Source of the DNA: Paracoccus sp. DMF-8 | GTDB lineage: Bacteria > Pseudomonadota > Alphaproteobacteria > Rhodobacterales > Rhodobacteraceae | Assembly (NCBI RefSeq): GCF_029309835.1 | Contig: NZ_JARJHL010000005.1 | Coordinates: 124,001-188,000, forward strand | Direction of reading: 5' to 3' | Length of the DNA: 64,000 nucleotides | Shown: piece after piece, positions 19,339 to 28,824 of the stretch | Layout: every line of letters begins with the position of its first letter | Position numbering within the stretch: the first letter of the stretch is position 1 | Notes under the pieces: generated by a model | Told to the model about the DNA's origin: nothing | The model's database searches: none | Seen by the model: only the letters and a program-made list of their open reading frames with translations | Translations under genes and position numbers: made by a program

Positions 19339-19989
19339 TCAGCCCCCCGCCGCCGCGATAAACGCACGGATCCGCGCGATATCCTTGACCCCCGGCGCGC
19401 TTTCGACCCCGGACGAGACATCGACAGCCGATGCCCCGGTCAGCCGGATCGCCTCGGCCACGTTATCGGGGGTCAGGCCGCCCGCCAGCATCCAGGGCTT
19501 CAGCCAGCGCCGCCCGACCAGCAGCCGCCAGTCAAAGGCCAGCCCGTTGCCCCCCGGCAGCGCCGCATCGGGCGCGGGCTTGGCATCGACCAGCAGCATG
19601 TCGGCGACAAGGCCGTAATCCCACAGCGCATTCAGATCCGCAGGCCCGGCCACGCCCACCGCCTTCAGCACGGGAAGGCCGGTCAGCGCCTTGACCTCGG
19701 CCACGCGGGCGGGGGGTTCGGCGCCATGCAACTGCACCAGATCCAGCGGCACCGCGTCCAGAACCGTGCGGAGTTCGGCATCGCTCGGGTTCACGAACAG
19801 CCCGACCCGCGCCACCCCTTCGGGCACCAGACGGGCCAGTTGCGCGGCCTGATCGACCGCGACATGGCGCGGCGATTTCGGGAAAAAGACAAATCCGGTG
19901 AAACGCGCCCCGGCCTGAACCGCAGCGGTCAGGGATTGCGGTTCGGACAGGCCGCAGATCTTGACCGAGGCGCGGCGTGGCGCGCTCAA
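19339..19989 (-). CDS. trpF: Phosphoribosylanthranilate isomerase
   Basis: 216 residues with the N-terminal VKICGL motif and the barrel pattern LVQLHG...LLVDAK of TrpF, which converts phosphoribosylanthranilate to CdRP. The start is a TTG at 19989 that shares TTGA with the lapA stop, so initiation is probably coupled to lapA translation. It is followed by trpB. Confidence 0.94.
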   Translation of the reverse strand: MSAPRRASVKICGLSEPQSLTAAVQAGARFTGFVFFPKSPRHVAVDQAAQLARLVPEGVARVGLFVNPSDAELRTVLDAVPLDLVQLHGAEPPARVAEVKALTGLPVLKAVGVAGPADLNALWDYGLVADMLLVDAKPAPDAALPGGNGLAFDWRLLVGRRWLKPWMLAGGLTPDNVAEAIRLTGASAVDVSSGVESAPGVKDIARIRAFIAAAGG

Positions 19990-20381
19990 TTCCGGACGGG
20001 CGGCAGCGCCGCGGCGGCGGGACGACCCGTGGCCGCCGGGCCATCGACGATGGCCAGTATTTCGTCGCGCGGCGCGGCATGGGCGTCACGCAGCTGCGCG
20101 ACCTCGCGCTGCAGCTTCTGCACCTCGGACGCCTTGCGGTTCGCCTCGGCACGGATCGCCGATTCGCGCAGCCATTCCCAGATGAAGCCGATCAGGACGC
20201 CGAACAGGATGGCCAGAAACAGCGCCAGAAAGACCGGCATGGTCAGCGACCATGTACCGCCCAGATATTGCCCGAAATTGGCGGGAAACAGGCTGATCGT
20301 GACCAGCACCCGGTTCGCCATGGCGATCCCGATCAGGACGATGGCCAATAGGATCACGAAGGCCAGGCGGATCGCGCGCAT
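19986..20381 (-). CDS. lapA: LapA-domain inner membrane protein
   Basis: 131 residues with two predicted membrane helices (about residues 5-25 and 45-70, the latter ending IGFIWEWLRES) and a cytoplasmic coiled-coil tail containing SEVQKLQREVAQLRD. This is the lipopolysaccharide assembly protein A (LapA/YciS) architecture; in enterobacteria it works with LapB to control LpxC. It lies between ihfB and trpF, the usual place in this family. The stop overlaps the trpF start. Confidence 0.85.
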   Translation of the reverse strand: MRAIRLAFVILLAIVLIGIAMANRVLVTISLFPANFGQYLGGTWSLTMPVFLALFLAILFGVLIGFIWEWLRESAIRAEANRKASEVQKLQREVAQLRDAHAAPRDEILAIVDGPAATGRPAAAALPPVRN

Positions 20382-20418
20382 GATGTCACCTCTGTCGTCA
20401 ATGCGCGCTCAATCTGGC

Positions 20419-20706
20419 CTATTCGGCGGCGCCGTTCAACCTGTCGCGAAGCAGTTTGCCCGTCTTGAAAAACGGAACCGCCTTTTCCTCGACGCTGACC
20501 GCATCGCCCGTGCGCGGGTTGCGCCCGGTGCGCGCTTCGCGCTTTTTCACGGAAAACGCGCCAAAGCCACGCAGCTCCACCCGGTCGCCGCGCGCCATCG
20601 CGCCAATGACCTCTTCGAAGACCGTGTTCACGATGCGCTCGACATCGCGCTGGAACAGATGCGGGTTTTCTTCAGAGATCTTCTGGATCAGCTCGGATCG
20701 GATCAT
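20419..20706 (-). CDS. ihfB: Integration host factor beta subunit
   Basis: 95 residues, full length for a HU/IHF-family DNA-bending protein. It has the beta-arm signature GRNPRTG and GFGAFSV; the N-terminus [17 protein letters not shown] matches IHF-beta rather than HU. Together with IhfA it bends DNA at specific sites. It lies downstream of rpsA, beyond a terminator, as in many proteobacteria. Confidence 0.95.
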   Translation of the reverse strand: MIRSELIQKISEENPHLFQRDVERIVNTVFEEVIGAMARGDRVELRGFGAFSVKKREARTGRNPRTGDAVSVEEKAVPFFKTGKLLRDRLNGAAE

Positions 20707-20842
20707 GTTTTAACCTTGCCAAAGTAACCTGCAGAGAACGCGAGCATAAACCTCTCGCGTTCTCAATCAAGGGACCAACATTCAAACTGTCTATCGGGTT
20801 GCATGAAATCGCCGCCCAATCGACATGAATTGCCGGGTTCCC

Positions 20843-20876
20843 ATAAAAAACCCGGCCGCGCATCCGCACGGCCGGG
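20843..20876 (-). terminator. Intrinsic terminator after rpsA
   Basis: On the minus strand, CCCGGCCG and CGGCCGGG form an 8-bp stem followed by TTTTTTATGGG, 58 bases after the rpsA stop. Confidence 0.87.
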
Positions 20877-20933
20877 TCGTGAGCGGCCTGCCGGGACCGG
20901 GCCATGCGGGTTGCATGGCCAGGCCCCTCAGCC

Positions 20934-22613
20934 TCAGTTCCGGTTCTTGAGCGCAGCGCCCAGGATGTCGCCAAGCGACGCGCCCGAATCCGAGGAGCCG
21001 TATTGTTCGACGGCCTCTTTTTCTTCGGCGATTTCGCGTGCCTTGATCGACAGGCCCAGACGGCGGGTCTTGGCGTCGATGTTGGTGACGCGCGCATCGA
21101 CGCTGTCGCCGACCTCGAAACGCTCGGGGCGCTGGTCCTGACGGTCGCGGGCCAGATCCGAACGGCGGATGAACGACTTGAAGCCGTTGTATTCCACCTC
21201 GATGCCGCCGTCTTCGATCGCGGTAATCGACACGGTGACGACATCGCCGCGCTTCACGCCATCGACAGCCTCGGCCATCGTGTCGTTTTCCAGCGCCTTG
21301 ATAGACAGGCTGATGCGTTCCTTGTCGGTGTCGACTTCCTGAACGGCCGCGCGGACGGTGTCGCCCTTGCGGAAGTCCTGGATCGCGTCTTCACCACGGG
21401 CATCCCAAGAGATGTCCGACAGGTGGACCATGCCGTCGATATCGCCGTCCAGACCGATGAACAGACCGAATTCGGTGATGTTCTTGACTTCACCCTCGAT
21501 GACGGTGCCGGCGGGATGGGTTTCGGCGAACACTTCCCACGGGTTGCGCTGCGTCTGCTTGATGCCAAGCGACACGCGGCGTTTCGCCTCGTCGATTTCC
21601 AGGACCATGACTTCGACTTCCTGCGAGGTCGAGACGATCTTGCCCGGATGGACGTTTTTCTTGGTCCAGGACATTTCCGAAACGTGGACCAGACCTTCGA
21701 CACCGGCTTCCAGTTCGACAAAGGCGCCGTAGTCGGTGATGTTGGTCACGCGGCCCTGATGGACCGAACCGATCGGGAATTTGTTGCCCACGGTATCCCA
21801 CGGATCGGCCTGAAGCTGTTTCATGCCCAAGCTGATGCGGTGGGTGTCCTTGTTGATCTTGACGACCTGAACCTTGACGGTTTCGCCGATCGACAGGATT
21901 TCCGAAGGATGGTTGACGCGGCGCCATGCCATGTCGGTGACGTGCAGCAGGCCGTCAACGCCGCCCAGATCAACGAAGGCACCGTATTCGGTGATGTTCT
22001 TGACCACGCCCTCGACCGTCTGACCTTCGGTCAGGTTGGCGATGACTTCGGCGCGCTGTTCGGCGCGGCTTTCTTCCAGAATGGCGCGGCGCGAGACGAC
22101 GATATTGCCACGGCGACGGTCCATTTTCAGGATCTGGAAGGGCTGTTTCAGACCCATCAGCGGGCCTGCGTCGCGCACGGGGCGGACATCAACCTGGCTA
22201 CCGGGCAGGAAGGCGACAGCGCCGCCCAGATCGACCGTGAAGCCGCCCTTTACGCGACCAAAGATCGCGCCTTCGACGCGTTCCTCTGCGGCATAGGCTT
22301 TTTCCAGACGGTCCCAGGCTTCTTCGCGGCGGGCCTTCTCGCGCGAGATCGAGGCCTCGCCACGGGCGTTCTCGACGCGGTCCAGGTAAACCTCGACCTC
22401 ATCGCCGACAGCGATGGTGGGCGCTTCACCGGGGTTTGCGAATTCTTTCAGATCAACGCGGCCTTCCATCTTGTAGCCGACGTCGATGATGGCCTGGCCT
22501 GCCTCGATGGCAATGACGCGGCCTTTGACAACCGAACCTTCGTCCGGGGTGTCGATCTCGAAGCTTTCTTGCAGAAGGGCTTCGAATTCCTCCATCGCAG
22601 TTTTAGTGCTCAT
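20934..22613 (-). CDS. rpsA: 30S ribosomal protein S1
   Basis: 559 residues with six S1 RNA-binding repeats; the later ones show the FxxLxxGVxGLVHVSE/LLHVTD pattern. S1 binds mRNA leaders and lets the 30S subunit start on structured messages. In Escherichia coli it represses its own translation through the leader, and the 5' region here also contains a strong hairpin. It lies in the cmk-rpsA-ihfB series with a nitronate monooxygenase gene in between. Confidence 0.97.
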   Translation of the reverse strand: MSTKTAMEEFEALLQESFEIDTPDEGSVVKGRVIAIEAGQAIIDVGYKMEGRVDLKEFANPGEAPTIAVGDEVEVYLDRVENARGEASISREKARREEAWDRLEKAYAAEERVEGAIFGRVKGGFTVDLGGAVAFLPGSQVDVRPVRDAGPLMGLKQPFQILKMDRRRGNIVVSRRAILEESRAEQRAEVIANLTEGQTVEGVVKNITEYGAFVDLGGVDGLLHVTDMAWRRVNHPSEILSIGETVKVQVVKINKDTHRISLGMKQLQADPWDTVGNKFPIGSVHQGRVTNITDYGAFVELEAGVEGLVHVSEMSWTKKNVHPGKIVSTSQEVEVMVLEIDEAKRRVSLGIKQTQRNPWEVFAETHPAGTVIEGEVKNITEFGLFIGLDGDIDGMVHLSDISWDARGEDAIQDFRKGDTVRAAVQEVDTDKERISLSIKALENDTMAEAVDGVKRGDVVTVSITAIEDGGIEVEYNGFKSFIRRSDLARDRQDQRPERFEVGDSVDARVTNIDAKTRRLGLSIKAREIAEEKEAVEQYGSSDSGASLGDILGAALKNRN

Positions 22614-22707
22614 ACGAACAGTTTTTCCTTTGCATGTGTTTTCTGGCCATGCGGTTGGCTCCGCCGGTCTTTATGACGCCCGGAAAGCTTGGGTTTCGCG
22701 ATGCACA

Positions 22708-22734
22708 AAGGGTCGCGGCACAGGCCCGACCCTT
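22708..22734 (-). promoter_or_regulatory. Hairpin in the rpsA leader
   Basis: AAGGGTCG and CGACCCTT form a perfect 8-bp stem that can extend by GGC/GCC past a bulged G. It lies about 95 bases before the rpsA start in a 221-base gap that otherwise has no gene. An autoregulatory role is inferred from S1 biology only. Confidence 0.45.
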
Positions 22735-22834
22735 CATATACAGCGGCCGGTTCTGGCCCCATCATTCCCTAGACTGGGGCCACATAGACCCAAAGCGCCT
22801 GTCTGGCAAGGGTTTGGCGCATGGGACGGGGTTT

Positions 22835-23890
22835 TCAGCGCCCTGCCGCCAGCCCCGCCCGGATCTCTGCATCCAGCAGCACGACCAGCTCGGCGACCGG
22901 CAGGGCGCGGGCGCGGGCGGCGCCGGTTCCGGCCCAATGGGCGGCGTAATCGGGCGCGCCACCGGCGGCGGCATTCAGTTGCTTCGCGGCATCATAGGCG
23001 ATCGGGTAATCCGGCACGGGCGGGGAGTTGGGGTCCGCGCCAAGCGCCGTCAGCCGGTTTTCCAGCCCCCGCGCCGGGCGGCCCGATATCGCGGGTGTCA
23101 TCACGGTCGCGCGGCTGGTCAGCCCGGCGCGATGCTCTGTGCTGGCTGCGGATTCCGGGCAGGCCAGAAAGGCCGTGCCCATCTGCACCGCAGGCGCGCC
23201 CGCGCGCAGCCAATGCGCCGCATCCGCCCCGTCCATGATGCCGCCCGCCGGGATCAACGGCAGGCCAAGCGGCTGCAACACCGCTATCAGATCCGCCGTG
23301 GACTGCCGCCCATCCGCCTGCGAGGGATCGAAAACACCGCGATGCCCGCCTGCCTCGAACCCCTGCGCGACGATACCATCCAGCCCGGCAGCCTGCGCCG
23401 CCCGCGCCTCGGCCCATGATGTCGCGGTCGCCAGCAGCAAGGCACCGCCGTCGCGCAGCGCGGCGATGCGGCTGGCGTCGGGGATACCGAAATGAAAGCT
23501 GACGACGGCAGGGCCTGCATCCAGAACGGCGGCCAGCATCGCGTCGTCATGCAGGAATGTGGGATAGATTTCACGCAATATGGCCGGGGGCGTCGCGCCA
23601 AACCGCGCGAATTCCGGGGTCAGATAGTCCAGCCATGTTGCCTCTCGGGCCGGGTCGGCCTGCGCCGGGGCGTGGCAGAACAGGTTGACGCCATAGCGGT
23701 TCGAGCCGATGCGCGCGGCCACCTCTGCCATCATCGCGCGGGCCTGATCCGGGGATGATGCCCCCAGCCCAAGCGCGCCAAGCGCCCCGGCAAGGCTGGC
23801 CCCCGCCGCCAGTTCAGGCGTCGCAATCCCCGCCATCGGCGCCTGAATGACCGGCACCGCCAGATCGCCAAGGCGAAAGGCCGCGCTCAT
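22835..23890 (-). CDS. Nitronate monooxygenase
   Basis: 351 residues of the FMN-dependent 2-nitropropane dioxygenase/NMO fold: [16 protein letters not shown] at the start, GFEAGGHRG in the middle and [11 protein letters not shown] as the phosphate loop. Family members oxidise nitronates such as propionate 3-nitronate. The start overlaps the cmk stop by ATGA, so it is translationally coupled to cmk. A metabolic gene inserted between cmk and rpsA is unusual. Confidence 0.92.
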   Translation of the reverse strand: MSAAFRLGDLAVPVIQAPMAGIATPELAAGASLAGALGALGLGASSPDQARAMMAEVAARIGSNRYGVNLFCHAPAQADPAREATWLDYLTPEFARFGATPPAILREIYPTFLHDDAMLAAVLDAGPAVVSFHFGIPDASRIAALRDGGALLLATATSWAEARAAQAAGLDGIVAQGFEAGGHRGVFDPSQADGRQSTADLIAVLQPLGLPLIPAGGIMDGADAAHWLRAGAPAVQMGTAFLACPESAASTEHRAGLTSRATVMTPAISGRPARGLENRLTALGADPNSPPVPDYPIAYDAAKQLNAAAGGAPDYAAHWAGTGAARARALPVAELVVLLDAEIRAGLAAGR

Positions 23891-24471
23891 GCCCCCGCCC
23901 CTTTTACCAGCGCAATCGCGTGGACAACGGCATCGTCGATGCTCATCCGGGATGTATCCAGCAGCACGGCATCATCGGCGGGGCGCATCGGCGCCACATC
24001 GCGCGCCGCATCACGGGCGTCGCGTTCGCGCAATTCGCGCAGGATCTGCGCCGGGTCCGCGCCCAGTTCCAGCGCCCGGCGGTGGGCGCGGATCTCATCG
24101 CTGGCGGTGACATAGAGCTTGATCTCGGCCTCGGGGCAGATGACCGTGCCGATATCGCGGCCATCCAGCACCGCGCCGGGATCCTGACGCGCGAAGCGGC
24201 GCTGAAAATCGACCAGAGCGGCGCGCACCAGAGGGATGGCCGCCACCCGCGATGCCGCCTGCCCGGCTGCGGCCGTGCGCAGATCATCGCGGGCCAGATC
24301 GGCGGGCGACAGATCCAGCGCGGCCTGCACCGGATCGCCGCCCCTTGCCCCGACCGCACGGTAAAGCAGGCCGGTATCCAGATGGGCAAAGCCGAAATGC
24401 CCCGCCAAGGCGCGGGCAATCGTGCCCTTTCCCGAAGCGGCGGGTCCGTCGATGGCGATGGTGAAGGGCAT
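23887..24471 (-). CDS. cmk: Cytidylate kinase
   Basis: 194 residues from the ATG at 24471 ([17 protein letters not shown]), with the P-loop GPAASGKGT at residues 9-17 and the LDTGLLYR and LDGRDIGT motifs of CMP kinases. It phosphorylates CMP and dCMP. It is slightly short for the family (about 210-225). The frame is open upstream, but that part is non-coding in character. The stop overlaps the nitronate monooxygenase start. Confidence 0.94.
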   Translation of the reverse strand: MPFTIAIDGPAASGKGTIARALAGHFGFAHLDTGLLYRAVGARGGDPVQAALDLSPADLARDDLRTAAAGQAASRVAAIPLVRAALVDFQRRFARQDPGAVLDGRDIGTVICPEAEIKLYVTASDEIRAHRRALELGADPAQILRELRERDARDAARDVAPMRPADDAVLLDTSRMSIDDAVVHAIALVKGAGA

Positions 24472-24783
24472 GGGGATTCCTATACGATGGCCGTCCCGGA
24501 AAAGGGCGTCCGGAATTCTTTGCATGCCGGGGGGCGAAAGGTCCAGCACCTGCCAGCCCGCGCATGGCGACTGTCCGGAAATGTCGCGCCCGACAGCCGG
24601 GAACTGCTGCAGCCCGTGGCTGGAAATCCGCGACATCGCCCCGGAATCAACCCTGCCGGGCTCTGATCTCTGCGGGATTTCGGGCAAAGATCAAAAGAGC
24701 CGGTCGCGCGAGAAGGTAGCCCAACGAAAAAACGCCGGCCCAGGAGGACCGGCGTTTCGATGGTAATAAGGCGCGGGATCGGA
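24472..24783. other. Intergenic region cmk-tsf
   Basis: 312 bases. The right part holds the tsf terminator (24724-24757). The remainder must contain the cmk promoter; TTGATC followed 17 bases later by AGAGAT on the minus strand near 24660-24700 is a weak candidate. I see no small gene. aroA, which often precedes cmk, is absent. Confidence 0.5.
24724..24757 (-). terminator. Intrinsic terminator after tsf
   Basis: On the minus strand, AACGCCGG and CCGGCGTT form an 8-bp stem continuing into a run of T (TTTTCGTT), 27 bases after the tsf stop. Confidence 0.86.
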
Positions 24784-25674
24784 TCAGGCGCCGGCCATGG
24801 TCTTGGCGACCTCGGCGGCGAAATCCTCTTCCTTCTTTTCGATGCCTTCGCCGACTTCGACGCGGGCATAGCCGGTCACTTCGACGCCCGCATCAGCCGC
24901 GGCCTGCGCGACGGTGACATCGGGGTTGATGACGAATTTCTGGCCCAGAAGCGTGACTTCCTCCAGGAATTTCGCCATGCGGCCCTCGATCATTTTCGCG
25001 ATCACGGCTTCGGGCTTGCCCGATCTGCGGGCCTGTTCGGTCAGCACGTGCTTTTCACGCTCGACCAGGGCCGGGTCCAGATCGGCTTCGGACAGCGAGG
25101 CCGGGTTGGTCGCGGCGATATGCATCGCGATCTGCTTGCCGATTTCCTCGGCCTTGGCCTTGTCGCCTTTCAGCGCGACCAGAACGCCGATCTTGCCCAT
25201 GCCTGCGGTCGCGGCATTGTGGACATAGGACACGACGGTGTCGCCTTCCAGAACGTGCATCCGGCGCAGGGTCATGTTTTCGCCGATGCGCGCGATGGCT
25301 TCGGTCAGGACCTCGTCGACGGTCTTGCCGTTCAACTGGGCCTGGCGCAGCACTTCCAGATCCTGGCCGGTGGTCAGCGCCAGATCCGAGATTTCGCGGA
25401 CGATTTTCTGGAAATCGGCGTTCTTGGCGACGAAATCGGTTTCCGAGTTCAGTTCGATCGCGACACCGCGGCCATCGGTGACAGAGACGCCCACCAGACC
25501 CTCGGCAGCGACGCGACCCGATTTCTTGGCAGCTTTCGCCAGACCCTTGGTGCGCAGCCAGTCAACGGCGGCTTCCATGTCGCCATCGGTTTCGGTCAGT
25601 GCCTTCTTGGCGTCCATCATGCCTGCGCCGGTCGATTCGCGCAGCTCTTTCACCATCGCAGCGGTGATAGCCAT
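24784..25674 (-). CDS. tsf: Elongation factor Ts
   Basis: 296 residues from the ATG at 25674 ([26 protein letters not shown]), the signature N-terminus of EF-Ts, with the second signature [12 protein letters not shown] near residue 76. EF-Ts exchanges GDP for GTP on EF-Tu. The frame is open nine codons upstream, but GGAGACATCCG precedes the chosen ATG. It forms an operon with rpsB, with a hairpin in the 84-base gap. Confidence 0.96.
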   Translation of the reverse strand: MAITAAMVKELRESTGAGMMDAKKALTETDGDMEAAVDWLRTKGLAKAAKKSGRVAAEGLVGVSVTDGRGVAIELNSETDFVAKNADFQKIVREISDLALTTGQDLEVLRQAQLNGKTVDEVLTEAIARIGENMTLRRMHVLEGDTVVSYVHNAATAGMGKIGVLVALKGDKAKAEEIGKQIAMHIAATNPASLSEADLDPALVEREKHVLTEQARRSGKPEAVIAKMIEGRMAKFLEEVTLLGQKFVINPDVTVAQAAADAGVEVTGYARVEVGEGIEKKEEDFAAEVAKTMAGA

Positions 25675-25705
25675 CGGATGTCTCCTTGGTTCGCTTTTCA
25701 ATGCG

Positions 25706-25729
25706 TCAGGCGGGGTTAGCCCCGCCTGA
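25706..25729 (-). promoter_or_regulatory. Intercistronic hairpin between rpsB and tsf
   Basis: A perfect 10-bp stem (TCAGGCGGGG/CCCCGCCTGA) with a four-base loop, 29 bases after the rpsB stop. No T-run follows on the minus strand, so it is more likely an RNA-stabilising or attenuating element than a full terminator. Confidence 0.6.
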
Positions 25730-25758
25730 TGTCAATTCCGTGAATGCAGTCCGCGCGA

Positions 25759-26538
25759 TCAGGCGTCGGCCGTGACTTCTTCGACGGTGTCGATCAGTTC
25801 CTCGGCCGGCGCATCGGCCAGAGCGCCGAGATCGACGCCAGCAGCACCCATCTGGGCCGACATGCCGTCCAGAGCCGCACGGCTGACAAGATCGGCATAG
25901 AGCGCAATGGCGCGGGCCGCGTCGTCGTTGCCGGGGATGACATAGTCAACGCCCTTGGGCGAGCAGTTGGTGTCGACAACCGCGACGACCGGGATGCCCA
26001 GCTTGTTGGCTTCCAGGATGGCGAGGTCTTCCTTGTTGACGTCGACCACGAACAGCATGTCCGGCAGGCCGCCCATGTCGCGGATGCCGCCCAGGCTGGC
26101 CTGCAGCTTGGCCTGTTCGCGTTCCATGCCAAGACGCTCTTTCTTGGTCAGGCCCTCGGCGCCCGCACCCAGGGTTTCGTCAATGGCCTTCAGGCGCTGG
26201 ATCGACTGCGAAACGGTTTTCCAGTTGGTCAGCGTGCCGCCCAACCAGCGGTGGTTCATGTAGTATTGCGCCGATTTTTCCGCAGCTTCGGCGATCGGGC
26301 GCTGCGCCTGACGCTTGGTGCCGACGAACAGGATGCGGCCGCCTTTTGCAACGGTGTCACGCACGACTTTCAGCGCCTGTTCCAGCATGGTGGCGGTCTG
26401 CGTCAGGTCGATGATGTGGATGCCGTTGCGGTCGCCGTAGATATACGGTGCCATGCGGGGATTCCAGCGCTGAGTCTGGTGGCCATAGTGAACGCCAGCT
26501 TCCAAAAGCTGACGCATCGAGAAATCGGGAAGCGCCAT
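25759..26538 (-). CDS. rpsB: 30S ribosomal protein S2
   Basis: 259 residues, beginning [27 protein letters not shown], the S2 signature. The second signature [25 protein letters not shown] is near residue 185. The C-terminus has the alphaproteobacterial acidic extension. It is the first gene of rpsB-tsf, with a long structured leader upstream. Confidence 0.97.
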   Translation of the reverse strand: MALPDFSMRQLLEAGVHYGHQTQRWNPRMAPYIYGDRNGIHIIDLTQTATMLEQALKVVRDTVAKGGRILFVGTKRQAQRPIAEAAEKSAQYYMNHRWLGGTLTNWKTVSQSIQRLKAIDETLGAGAEGLTKKERLGMEREQAKLQASLGGIRDMGGLPDMLFVVDVNKEDLAILEANKLGIPVVAVVDTNCSPKGVDYVIPGNDDAARAIALYADLVSRAALDGMSAQMGAAGVDLGALADAPAEELIDTVEEVTADA

Positions 26539-26839
26539 ATTCGTTCCTTTCCGGTTTGCGCCTTGGCGGGGCTTTCAGGGCAGATGCCCCAACCGGTGGA
26601 CCTTGTGACGGATGTCTCCCGTCAGGGCCCGACCCCGCCTGTGAAGTGAGCGCCACATAATCCGGTCCGGGACGGATTTCAACCCCAATTGCAGCGCCGG
26701 CGCGGGAAACGGGACCGGCGACGAAAACATCGCGCGCCTCAACCCTTGCTTAACGGATTTGCGGCAATAAGGGAAACGACCCGGCAATCTCGCCGGAAAC
26801 GCAACCCGCCCGCCGTGGCGTGACCGGAATGATGTGACC
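26539..26839. other. Divergent intergenic region rpsB / cheY-like
   Basis: 301 bases. The left third holds the rpsB leader fold; the rest should contain the rpsB promoter and that of the response-regulator gene. I see no small gene. Confidence 0.5.
26565..26639 (-). promoter_or_regulatory. Branched RNA structure in the rpsB leader
   Basis: In the rpsB 5' leader, GGCGGGG (26633-26639) can pair with CCCCGCC (26565-26571), closing a domain with two internal hairpins: TGACGG/CCGTCA (26606-26611 with 26619-26624) and GGGC/GCCC (26578-26581 with 26586-26589, loop of four). The fold ends about 26 bases before the start codon. A multibranch leader ahead of a ribosomal-protein operon suggests autoregulation by S2 (inference). 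Confidence 0.55.
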
Positions 26840-27205
26840 ATGCCAATCAGCATCCTGGCCGTGGATGACAGCCGCGCGGCGCGCGACATGATGCGCCTGT
26901 CCCTTTCGTCTGCGGGGATGGCGGTGACCCTGGCCAGCAACGGGATCGAAGGGCTCAAGGCACTGGAAGGGATGAACCCGGACGTGATCCTTGTCGATAT
27001 CCATATGCCCCGCCTGGACGGTTTCGGCTTTATCGAGGCGGTGCGGAAAATCGACCGGCTGCGCGGCATCCCGATTCTGGTCGTTACCTCGGAATATGCG
27101 CCGGAACTGAAATCGCGGGCGCGCAATGCCGGGGCGACGGGCTGGATCAGCAAGCCCTTTGACCCGCAAAAGCTAATCAAGACGATCCATGTCGTCACCC
27201 GCTGA
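26840..27205 (+). CDS. CheY-like single-domain response regulator
   Basis: 121 residues from the ATG at 26840 (a GTG two codons upstream is possible). It is a single receiver domain with acidic pair VDD near residue 9, the phosphorylatable aspartate in VILVDIHMPRLDG, the conserved threonine in VVTSEYAPE, and the lysine in WISKPFDP. There is no output domain and no kinase or chemotaxis gene is nearby, so the partner is unknown. It overlaps the convergent rmuC 3' end by 33 bases. Confidence 0.88.
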   Translation: MPISILAVDDSRAARDMMRLSLSSAGMAVTLASNGIEGLKALEGMNPDVILVDIHMPRLDGFGFIEAVRKIDRLRGIPILVVTSEYAPELKSRARNAGATGWISKPFDPQKLIKTIHVVTR

Positions 27206-28684
27206 CGCCCCGGGTCCGGCCAGCGTCTCGCCGTCATGGTCGATGGCCAGCCGCTTTTGCGCCCGCGCGCCCAGTTCGCGCAGCATTTCCGCCTGGCGGA
27301 TGACATTACCCGAACCGCGGGTCAGCCGGTCGATGGCCGTGGCATGGCTTTTCTGCGCACGATCCAGCTGGACGCCGACATCTTCGATGGCAGAGACGAA
27401 GCCATGCAGCTTGTCGTAAAGCTGCCCCGCCCGCGCCGCGATCTGCATGGCATTGGATCTGCGCCGCTCGACCGTCCAGATGTGATCGACCGTGCGCAGG
27501 GTCAGCATCAGGGTCGTGGGCGTCGCCAGCCCGACCCGCTTTTCCATCGCGAAACGGGCAAGGTCGGGATCGACGCGCAACGCCTCGGAAAAGGCGCCTT
27601 CGATGGGGATGAACATCAGGACGTAATCGACAGAACCCTCGTCCAGCGCCTGATATCCCTTGCCCGACAGGCCGGTGACATGGGCGCGCAGGGCCGCGAC
27701 ATGGCGTTTCAGCGCCGCATCGGCGATCGGCGCATCATCGGCATTGACCGCTTCTTCATAGGCGGTCAGGGACACCTTGCTGTCGATCACCAGCACCTTT
27801 TTCTGCGGCAGACGCACCGTGACATCGGGCCGCCAGCGTTTGCCCTGCTCATCCGTCACGCTGTCCTGCGCGGTATAATGGATGCCCTGTTCCAGCCCCG
27901 ATTCTTCCAGCAGGCGGGCAAGGATCATCTCGCCCCAGGCACCCTGTTTCTGGCGGTCGCCTTTCAGCGCGCGGGTCAGCGCCACCGCCTCGCGAGAGAT
28001 GTCTTCGGACCGTTTGTGCAGCGTCTCGATCTGTTCGCGCAGGCGGGCGCGTTCCTCATCGGTCTGCTTGTTGCGGGTCTGAAGCTCGGTCTGGAAACGG
28101 TGAACCTGATCGCGAAAGGGGGTCAGCAGCGCCGACAGCTGTTCGCCGTGACGCTTTTGCATGTCCTCGCCCTGACGGCGCAGGGTCTCATCGGCCATCA
28201 GGCGGAAATTCCGGCTCATTTCCTCGCGCAGTTCGCGCAGGGTGGCGATATCGCGCTCGGCGGTCTCGCGATCCTTGTCGGCGGCCAGACGGGTTTCGGC
28301 CAGTTCGCGCTGCAGGGCGGTTTCGGCCTGACGCTGGCCGTGCAGCGCATCGGCCAGACCGTCGCGCTCATCCATCAGCTCGCGCAGCCGGTCGGCCTGC
28401 ACGGCACCGGCGCTTTCCATCCGCGCGATGCGCAGCTCATGGGCGCGCGCACATTCCGCCGATTGCGCAAGATCGGCCTGCAAACCGGCGATCTGCCCGG
28501 CCCGCGCCTGCAGGTCGGCCGTCAGCGCATCGGCGCGCGCCGCCTGATCCCGCAGCAGCCCCGCCGCCCGGCGTTCGCGCCAGAACAGGACGGCCAGCAC
28601 AAGCAGCACCGCCAGCAGCAGCCCCTGCAGATGGGAAGCATCCTCCAGCCAGGCAGAGATCTGCGTGGAAAGCGTCGGGTCCAT
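27173..28684 (-). CDS. rmuC: DNA recombination protein RmuC
   Basis: 503 residues: an N-terminal membrane helix (LLLAVLLVLAVLFW, about 20-33), a long coiled coil to about residue 200, then the RmuC nuclease-like domain (KGDRQKQGAWGEMILARLLEESGL and VLVIDSKVSLTAYEEA). RmuC limits inversions at short repeats and may cleave DNA. Its 3' end overlaps the cheY-like gene. Confidence 0.93.
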   Translation of the reverse strand: MDPTLSTQISAWLEDASHLQGLLLAVLLVLAVLFWRERRAAGLLRDQAARADALTADLQARAGQIAGLQADLAQSAECARAHELRIARMESAGAVQADRLRELMDERDGLADALHGQRQAETALQRELAETRLAADKDRETAERDIATLRELREEMSRNFRLMADETLRRQGEDMQKRHGEQLSALLTPFRDQVHRFQTELQTRNKQTDEERARLREQIETLHKRSEDISREAVALTRALKGDRQKQGAWGEMILARLLEESGLEQGIHYTAQDSVTDEQGKRWRPDVTVRLPQKKVLVIDSKVSLTAYEEAVNADDAPIADAALKRHVAALRAHVTGLSGKGYQALDEGSVDYVLMFIPIEGAFSEALRVDPDLARFAMEKRVGLATPTTLMLTLRTVDHIWTVERRRSNAMQIAARAGQLYDKLHGFVSAIEDVGVQLDRAQKSHATAIDRLTRGSGNVIRQAEMLRELGARAQKRLAIDHDGETLAGPGASAGDDMDRLD

Positions 28685-28824
28685 ATGATATCGCCTGTTT
28701 GCAGCTGGCGGCAGTGTTCACTTTTTGTGCCTGACGTTCAAGCCCCGGCCGCCGCAACCCAGGGATGTCAGACCCTTGGGGCGTCACAAGGGGCGGCCGC
28801 AATCAACTGTCGAAAGGACGAAGC

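Noticed and set aside
22755..22782. GGCCCCA/TGGGGCC inverted repeat upstream of rpsA as a terminator
   Set aside because: No T-run follows on either strand and the loop is 13-14 bases, so I did not annotate it as a terminator.
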